Positions 57,993 through 64,000 of a stretch of 64,000 bases of DNA are shown here, piece by piece. The translations under genes were made by a program, and so were the position numbers. The stretch's first letter is position 1. Every line of letters starts with the position of its first letter. Under the pieces are notes generated by a model. That model was not told the origin of the DNA. It saw only the letters and a program-made list of their open reading frames with translations, and made no database searches. Source of the stretch: Cladocopium goreaui (taxonomy: Eukaryota; Sar; Dinophyceae; Suessiales; Symbiodiniaceae); assembly GCA_947184155.2 (NCBI GenBank), contig CAMXCT020001557.1, positions 366,423 to 430,422 of the forward strand. The letters run 5' to 3'.

Positions 57993-58891
57993 ATGTATGC
58001 TGGGCTGCATCCTCGAACCCTTAGAGCCTATCGTTTAGCACTGGATCGTTTCCTGAAATATGTGAACAAGCACCGTCTGCCACTACGAAATGCCAGGTCG
58101 TTGGACAAACAATTAGCTGAATTCATAGATTTATCGTATCAAGAAGGAGAGCCCATCTCCTACGCAGGACACCTTATGTCCGCCATCAAACGGTTTCACC
58201 CGCAGTTGCGGTTGTCTTTACCCAGGTCGAGCCAGCTCTTTCGCAACTGGCAACGCTGCTATGTCCCCTCCAGGGCATTGCCAGCGTCTTGGGACCTGGT
58301 GGAAGGCCTGATGGGCCTTGCGTTTCACGATGGCCAGCCGACCTTTGCACTGTTGTTGGCTTTAGGCTTTAACTGCCTTCTTCGTACCAGCGAGATGCTG
58401 TCTCTCACCCACAGACATGTGGTGTTCCACCCACGCCGAACTGGTCTTAGCGTGGTGATTCCTGGCAGCAAAACCTCACAGGGCAATCCGCAGGTGCTCT
58501 TGGTCACGGACCATCAACTGGTGCGGCTCGCTAAGACCATCGTCCAACCTATACTTCAGACGCACTGCTTTGGACCGCAGGAGCCCACCAATTTCGTAGG
58601 ACGTTCGATGGATTCCTGGTGCGACTGCAGTTTTCCTCGGGAACTTATACCCCCTACTGCTTGCGTAGGGGTGGTGCCACCTGGTACTTCCAGTCGTCAC
58701 TTTCTTTGGATGCAACGGTTACCCGTGGCCGCTGGTCCTGCAGCAAAACCGCCCGTCAATACATTGACGAAGGGACAGCCCAACTGGCCCATGCCTCTTG
58801 GACGCCTTCACAACGGCGTACAGTGGGCGCCTGGAGTCGCTTCCTGCTGAAAGTACGGCTACGCCAGGAGGGCAGAATCGGAAGTACGTGA
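57993..58891 (+). pseudogene. tyrosine recombinase of the retroelement, frameshifted
   Basis: ATG 57993 lies five bases after the reverse-transcriptase stop. MYAGLHPRTLRAYRLALDRF is the N-terminal SAM-like core-binding start. LALGFNCLLRTSEMLSL carries the first catalytic Arg. After about 58600 the frame moves: the second box YCLRRGGATWYF and the end RGRWSCSKTARQYIDEG, with the nucleophilic Tyr, are in another register running to TGA at 58889-58891. A single indel near 58590-58615 therefore separates the catalytic residues. In an intact element this enzyme would join the circular DNA to the target. Confidence 0.8.
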
Positions 58892-58912
58892 GGCTTCCTT
58901 TTTCTGAAAGGT

Positions 58913-59138
58913 GGACAACTGAGGCTCTTGAGCCATAAAGGCCCTGGTCTCTTGAGACTGCAAGGGCGGCCCAAGCACCAGCCACCTGTGCTGTGAAAGG
59001 GTCATGACTCTTCTTGGGCTAGCTGCGTAGGTGGCGTAGTTAGCCAGGCTGTACAGTGGTAGAGCCTCGACGTAGCAACTGTGAGGCACCCCTGAAAAAG
59101 TGAAGGGCGTGCCTGCTAGAGAGCCTTTGGTGAGACAT
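58913..59138 (+). repeat. split direct repeat B1
   Basis: GGACAACTGAGGCTCTTGAG to CCTTTGGTGAGACAT, 226 bp, the same as 59282-59507. It overlaps A2 by two bases. Confidence 0.92.
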
Positions 59139-59218
59139 TGCAATAAGTGATGTCGGAGTGGAGTTTATGTAACGTAGCAACGTAACTATGTTGAACCTGG
59201 CTCCTTAGCCATTGGCTT
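59137..59218 (+). repeat. split direct repeat A2
   Basis: Second 82-bp A copy, directly after B1. Between A2 and B2 is a 63-bp stretch (59219-59281) not seen at the 5' end. Confidence 0.92.
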
Positions 59219-59281
59219 CCCACCATCCTGCCCCTTCACCACCCTTTGGGTGTGCCGACCTAGGGAGGATGCAAAGTTGTG

Positions 59282-59507
59282 GGACAACTGAGGCTCTTGA
59301 GCCATAAAGGCCCTGGTCTCTTGAGACTGCAAGGGCGGCCCAAGCACCAGCCACCTGTGCTGTGAAAGGGTCATGACTCTTCTTGGGCTAGCTGCGTAGG
59401 TGGCGTAGTTAGCCAGGCTGTACAGTGGTAGAGCCTCGACGTAGCAACTGTGAGGCACCCCTGAAAAAGTGAAGGGCGTGCCTGCTAGAGAGCCTTTGGT
59501 GAGACAT
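59282..59507 (+). repeat. split direct repeat B2
   Basis: Second 226-bp B copy, ending the element against a (TA)n tract. Confidence 0.92.
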
Positions 59508-60010
59508 ATATATATATATCTCTCTCTCTCTCTTTACGGTAAATCTATATAGATAAACATAAAAATATAGATAAACATAAAAATCATTAAAAATAAAATT
59601 GCATATATATATATGTATATAACTATATATATATATACATTTGTATATAATTGTATATATGTATATAGGTTACATGGTTTGAGAGCTGCTTCTTTTGATG
59701 TTGATCGCTGAGATATGTTCTTTGGGCTTCAGACCCAAAAGGTAAATAAGGTCAAGTGGTACAGTTAAAAGCACTGGGGTTTCCTTATATCACCACCAAA
59801 AAGAAATGTTGGAAGTTGGAAGCCTCGAAATTATGGAGGGAAATATCCTCTACAACATCCTGGAAAAACTGCTTTATCTCTTTCGAAACCCCATTATTCA
59901 ATAACTTCAGCCAAAGCTTCGCATGATTTTTGCGAAGATCCTGTGGCATGTGTCGCTGTGGCAGCATCGGTTCGAGTATAGCTTCAGGGCTGGTACTCCA
60001 TCAGTGTTTG
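59508..60010. repeat. TA/CT microsatellites, then no gene
   Basis: (TA)n and (CT)n at 59500-59535, and more AT repeats to 59670. From 59690 to 60010 there is nothing I can assign; the last 30 bp resemble the sequence just upstream of channel copy 1. Confidence 0.7.
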
Positions 60011-63000
60011 ATGCTGCCGAATGAGTTGCTGGGGAACTTGGGCGCTGTGAAACTGCAGCTCCAAAGCTCTTCCGATGGCATCCTTCAGCTGTCCCCTGGT
60101 TTTTGAGGTCAAGTGGATTGAAAACATGGAAGTGGTCATCTTCCAATAGCAGGGGAAAAAACCGGCAATATGTTCCATGTGTGCTTCCATATTCCATGGG
60201 CGAGACATGTTGACATGTGGATCAGCAAAAGACATGGAATGATCACGTGGATTATCCTTCTCGGTTCACCACCGAGGTCCCATCAACATCGGGAATGGCA
60301 ACGCTCGGTGGAGTCCATGCTGCACAGCATTGAGCAGCAGGTGTTTCATATCTCGGTGGAGTCCATGGCTGTGTCAGAGGTGGAAGTCACGGTAGCAGAG
60401 ACGCCCCAAGATTTGCACCACACTTCGCATGGCATCTTGGGGCCTAACATAGGAGACGATGGCGGCAACTTGCAGTAGCTTAGTATGGCTTTGTGCTGTT
60501 CAATCAAATCATGTTTTTCTTCTTACAGGGTGTTTCTGTTTAAAGTTTTGATGCGACAGTGTGTGATTGGGCATGTATAAGTTCCTCTATAAGATTGTGT
60601 CCTTGTATGCAACCTGCATTTGATGGTTTTGATGTGCAATGTGCACCACATGTTTTTGCGGCTGCTTGCATAGCTTGGCGAAGAAAATGAGAGCCTAAAT
60701 GACCCGTTCCATGTCAATGTTAGCAGCATTTAGCATTTGTCCTGTCTGGTTTTCCCACTTGAACCTTCGTTCTGCAAGGTTTCCATCCAGACCCACCCCA
60801 ACCTGGCAAACCTGGCAGGCAAATCTCTGCCGAGTTTCAGCTTGTCTCCGAAGAAATTCTTCAGCACCCAACTGGAGCGCAGAGAGCGCTACAAGAAGGC
60901 GAAGCATTTGCATTCGAAGAAGATTTCGGCACTACATCCCCTCCTGCAGCCGCCTGAATCGCATGATGCGAAATGTGAAAATCGTGAAACAGAATCCTCC
61001 AGGGAGCTTCATGAAAATTCACGATGTTAGTTGAAAGATGTTTAAAGTGCTTGACAGGAGTGGCAATGCGTCATGGCCTTTAATTACCATGTTTCTTTCT
61101 GTCATCACGCGTCATTCTGACATACGTCTAAGCAACATTTACTATCAGCTAGTGATGTTCAAGTGGGTTCGTGGGCCCTAGCAGTTTTTTTTTTAAGACC
61201 AGTGAATGACTGTGCCCTGGAAGACACTTCTAACTTCTGATTTCGATCCCATGGTTCTTGAGTGGCTTGGTATGATGGGCTTGGTATTCCATGGGTAGCC
61301 GCCTCTGTGCATCTTAGTAATGATCCATGTCATGAGGAGCTCTGAGAATTCCACACCATCATATAGTAAGTCCATTTCATTCTCCCTCTAAAACAAGATT
61401 CAGAAAAGTCATGCCATTTACCCGCTATCTATTTTGGTTATTTACCCGCTATATTTTGCTATGGTTTTACCATGTTAAAAACCTCTCTATCTGTTCGGGG
61501 TTGCCATATCCCAGGCCTGAGTTTCCCCTGAGTTTCCCCCGAGTTTCCCATCTCCGTAGCGGAAAGGTCCCGGAAAGCGGTTCAGCAATGCCCCGCCGGA
61601 CCTTTACGAAAACTGCTGTCCGAGATGCTGCAATCAGAAGACCAGGCCTTTTTAAAAAATGGCCTTCAACGACCAGCATTTTTAGTCGCAGTTTTGATTT
61701 CATTGTCTATATAATTATGTCTATATCTCATATCATTGGAGATGTTTATTGTATGCGAGACCTTCGGGTGCAACATGTTCGACCTGCATTTCTAGTTGGT
61801 CAGTTGGTGTTTGCGTTTGGACAGGACGCGCCAGCAATGCTATCTGTCACAAACAGGGTCAGAAGTTTCAGCGCCAGCATCGCCGGCTCGACTTGGTTTG
61901 AGTATGGATCGGGGTTGGTGATTTTCCTGCGTCTTGGCTGTTGATGATTGATGGTTGGATGCTGTTGGATGGAGATTCAGATAGTTTGATTAAGCCAAAG
62001 CATCAACAAGCATCAACAATTGATGGTTAATTAAGATGTTTCAGCGAAGATGGTGGAACCCAAATTTGGCCTTTTACCTTTTTGCATCAGATGCCATGGA
62101 AGTTCAGCCAGGGTTTGTCAACCGCTTTCTGTTCTTTTCGCGTACCCAACATCAGACAGCCATGCAGCCATGGTTTCCCCCAACATATTGGGGATTTTGG
62201 TGAGTTTTACACCATTTACACCATTCGCAGCAATTTTCTTGTCAGGAATTTGATTGCCATCGGCTTTGAAGCTGAACTCTCATTGGAAGCCGGCGACTAT
62301 GACACTGGATTTTGGTTCCATGGACTTGAGCGGCTCTTTCTCTGCATCTATTGCGCTGAAGCACTTTTCCGTGCCTTCAGTTGCTTGGATTTGCTATGAT
62401 TTTCCCAGTCTTTCCCCTTAATCTACCAAGAAAAAGGGGAATTCTACTGGAAACAAACATGTGTTGCAAAAAAAAAGTCCCCTATGACCGCAGAGGTTTT
62501 GGTTGGCAGATCTTATGGGACCTTTGGTTCTTGATCGACTTGGCCTTGATCTTTGTGGGAATTCTGGCCTTGGTGGTGATTCCGATGTCAGCCAGCAAAA
62601 TGACTGGCTTTGAGAAGCTCTTGTTGGTGCGAGGCTTACGCCTCCTTCGCCTCATGAGAGTCTTGCGGATGGTTCATCACTTCAAAATTATTTGGCGCTT
62701 GGTTTCGGGTTTCTTAACGGCTTGGGATACCATCTTTGCGTCCGCAGCGCTGATTTTGGTGACGCTCTTTATCTTCGCCTGTATCGCGATTGAATTCATA
62801 GCCAAAGATGGCGAGCTGATTCGAAGCCTCCTGGTCGCAGTGTACAGTGGAAGATGGATAATTCATGCAATTCATGCAGGTAAAGCCTGATCAAAGCAGT
62901 GTCACTTTGGTAGTTTTTGATATCTTTAGAAAAGTACTGTGTGATAGTCCTGTATACTATTTGTTCTATTTGTACCGTACGATTGTCATTCCGCATCCAA

Positions 63001-63744
63001 ATTTGAGAATGCCAAATTTCTGCTTGAAATGTCCTAGCCGAGGTCCAATTACACAGCCAGTGGTTGAGGAATATTTCATGGGAGTGGGCCGATCTATGCT
63101 CACCTTAATCCAGTTTGTAACACTGGATGAACTGAGAAGTTTCTACTACCCATTGATCCTGGAGAGACCTTGGCTTTCAGTGTGACCTGCTTGCAGATGT
63201 TGTTTCTACAAATACACGCTTGATAATATGTTAATTGATTAATGAATGCTTAAGCTGTTTACTTGGCAGATTACCATTTTAGTCATCACTGAGGGCCGGG
63301 GTAGCACCCAATTAATCAACCATATGGTTGATGCTGCAGCCGCTAGTATCCACTGGTTCCTGAGGTACTTCTTCTCTATTTTGCTGGTCGTTTCCATGGG
63401 ATTGCTGAATCTGGTCACTGCATGTTTGGTTGTAGCTTGACATCAGCGGCTGGCTGTGTTTGTTTCCACAAGTCGTCGTTGGCTCAGCTTGGCTCAGCTT
63501 GGCACAATAAAGCTCGTTTCACTGACAGGCACTTCGAGTCAGAATCCGATCATAATGCATTCATCCAAGAAAGTGGATCTAGTACTATGGGAGGGTGTGG
63601 CACACTCTTCTGATTTTACCAATTTTCACCATGTTTCCTGGGGAAGTTGGAGGATGTTACACACGTCAACGCTGCAGTGAGGAAAATGCCATGGACAACG
63701 CTGCAGTCACTGCGGAGGAGGAGAGATCCACGTTGAAACAGAAA
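60011..63744 (+). CDS. single-domain voltage-gated cation channel, copy 2 (3' end outside window)
   Basis: Paralogue of 46824-52845 exon by exon: 60011-60090, 60277-about 60461, 60819-60948, 61567-61645, 61825-61928, 62246-62379, 62496-62825, 63043-63172, 63365-63431, 63682-63744. It starts MLPNELLGNLGAVKLQLQSS (copy 1: MVPNQLLENLDTVKLQLQSS). S1 is WFEYGSGLVIFL with NLIAIGFEAE; S4 is VRGLRLLRLMRVLRMVHHFK; the pore is SMLTLIQFVTLDEL; S6 is VVSMGLLNLVTACLV; then ENAMDNAAVTAEEERSTLKQ. The EF-hand exon must lie past 64000. One extra intron splits the S2-S3 exon. The pore residue after TLD is Glu here and Gly in copy 1. The exon 2 end is uncertain. No disabling change was seen, so both copies appear functional. 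Confidence 0.82.
62380..62495 (+). other. intron present only in channel copy 2
   Basis: 116 bp with GT donor and GAG|G acceptor, splitting the Ser codon in AFSFGWQ. Copy 1 has continuous coding sequence at the same place (about 50492). The interior has TTTCCCCTTAATCTACCAAG and AAGGGGAATTCTACTGGAAA, similar to the ends and inner repeats of family 2 elements. Confidence 0.7.
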
Positions 63745-64000
63745 GTTCGTGGAGCCGCCTGTCGTTTTAGCTGCCAGAGGGGTGGTAGTTTTTGTATGTT
63801 GTCTATCTTATTGCAGGCATTGAAAGATCATTGTTCTGATGTTACAATGTTCAAGTTGGGAATTGGCTGAGTCTGAGTAGTCTTGAGAGCTAAGAATGAA
63901 TATTACTACAATATTTCGCGCACCTTGTATGCACCTTGTTTTATTTTGAGTCAGTGACATATGGCACAGCACCATTTAGGGGACAGACCTCCATAAGTTG
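63745..64000 (+). other. channel copy 2 intron, to window end
   Basis: Begins with a GT donor after ...LKQK. No exon was recognised before the window ends. Confidence 0.6.

Larger units (their letters stand above)
52987..59507 (+). mobile_element. tyrosine-recombinase retrotransposon (DIRS order, PAT/Ngaro-like split direct repeats)
   Basis: Split repeats define it. A1 (52987-53068) precedes the reading frames; B1 (58913-59138), A2 (59137-59218) and B2 (59282-59507) follow. A copies are 82 bp and B copies 226 bp, and each pair looks identical by eye. A1-ORFs-B1-A2-B2 is the known arrangement of PAT/Ngaro elements, which integrate through a circular intermediate with a tyrosine recombinase. 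The coding part has Gag, then reverse transcriptase with RNase H and a methyltransferase-like segment, then tyrosine recombinase. It lies between two channel paralogues, 142 bp after the stop of the first. At least one stop and two frame changes show that this copy is dead. Confidence 0.92.

Noticed and set aside
58859..59458. Minus-strand frames (94 and 90 codons) sharing a sequence
   Set aside because: They lie in the duplicated B repeats of the retroelement, so the similarity is repeat identity, not two genes.

Overview
The window looks like nuclear DNA of a dinoflagellate, most likely a symbiodiniacean or close relative. The evidence is: genes broken into many short exons; introns with GT, GC and GA donors, almost always ending AG|G; retrotransposons on a large scale; and dense small foldback elements and degenerate satellites. 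I saw no rRNA, tRNA or CRISPR array, and nothing bacterial. Exon borders below were set by hand from reading-frame continuity, family similarity and comparison of two paralogues, so they are models rather than transcript-supported calls.

Layout. Positions 1-14110: an unusually large (12.9 kb) Ty1/copia-type LTR retrotransposon with near-identical 291-bp LTRs and a 5-bp target duplication, inserted inside a small foldback element. It carries two long extra reading frames before the usual Gag-Pol, one ending in a HAD-phosphatase-like domain. Positions 14111-24400: repeat-dominated DNA (42-bp tandem repeats, a large palindromic array of an AACGCTAATT motif, a 3.2-kb ACTATCAATTA-type satellite) with a few isolated exon candidates. 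Positions 24478-37450: a complete DEAH-box helicase gene of the Prp43/DHX15 family, about 17 exons, with a glutamine-rich N-terminus. Several catalytic helicase motifs are altered (DEAQ for DEAH, SSS for SAT, damaged motif VI) while the reading frame stays intact. Its last exons lie in the loop between two large inverted copies of a repeat carrying a heptamer satellite (34930-36327 and 39945-42660). Positions 45356-46532: a mitochondrial-cardiolipin-hydrolase/Zucchini-like phospholipase D gene with one HKD motif.

Positions 46824-52845 and 60011-63744: two tandem paralogues of a single-domain voltage-gated cation channel. The first ends in two EF-hands; the second runs off the window before its EF-hand exon. 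Between them, at 52987-59507, sits a tyrosine-recombinase retrotransposon (DIRS/PAT/Ngaro group) with textbook split direct repeats (A1, ORFs, B1-A2-B2). It is decayed by frameshifts and a stop codon. Comparing the two channel genes shows GT, GC and GA donors replacing each other at homologous introns, and one intron present in only one copy that resembles a local foldback-element family.

The genes do not form a pathway or operon. They are independent eukaryotic genes on the + strand, in a landscape shaped by mobile elements. Three miniature-element families recur (family 1: about 105 bp, TA target; family 2: about 80-100 bp; family 3: about 100 bp, 4-bp target duplication), several of them inside introns.
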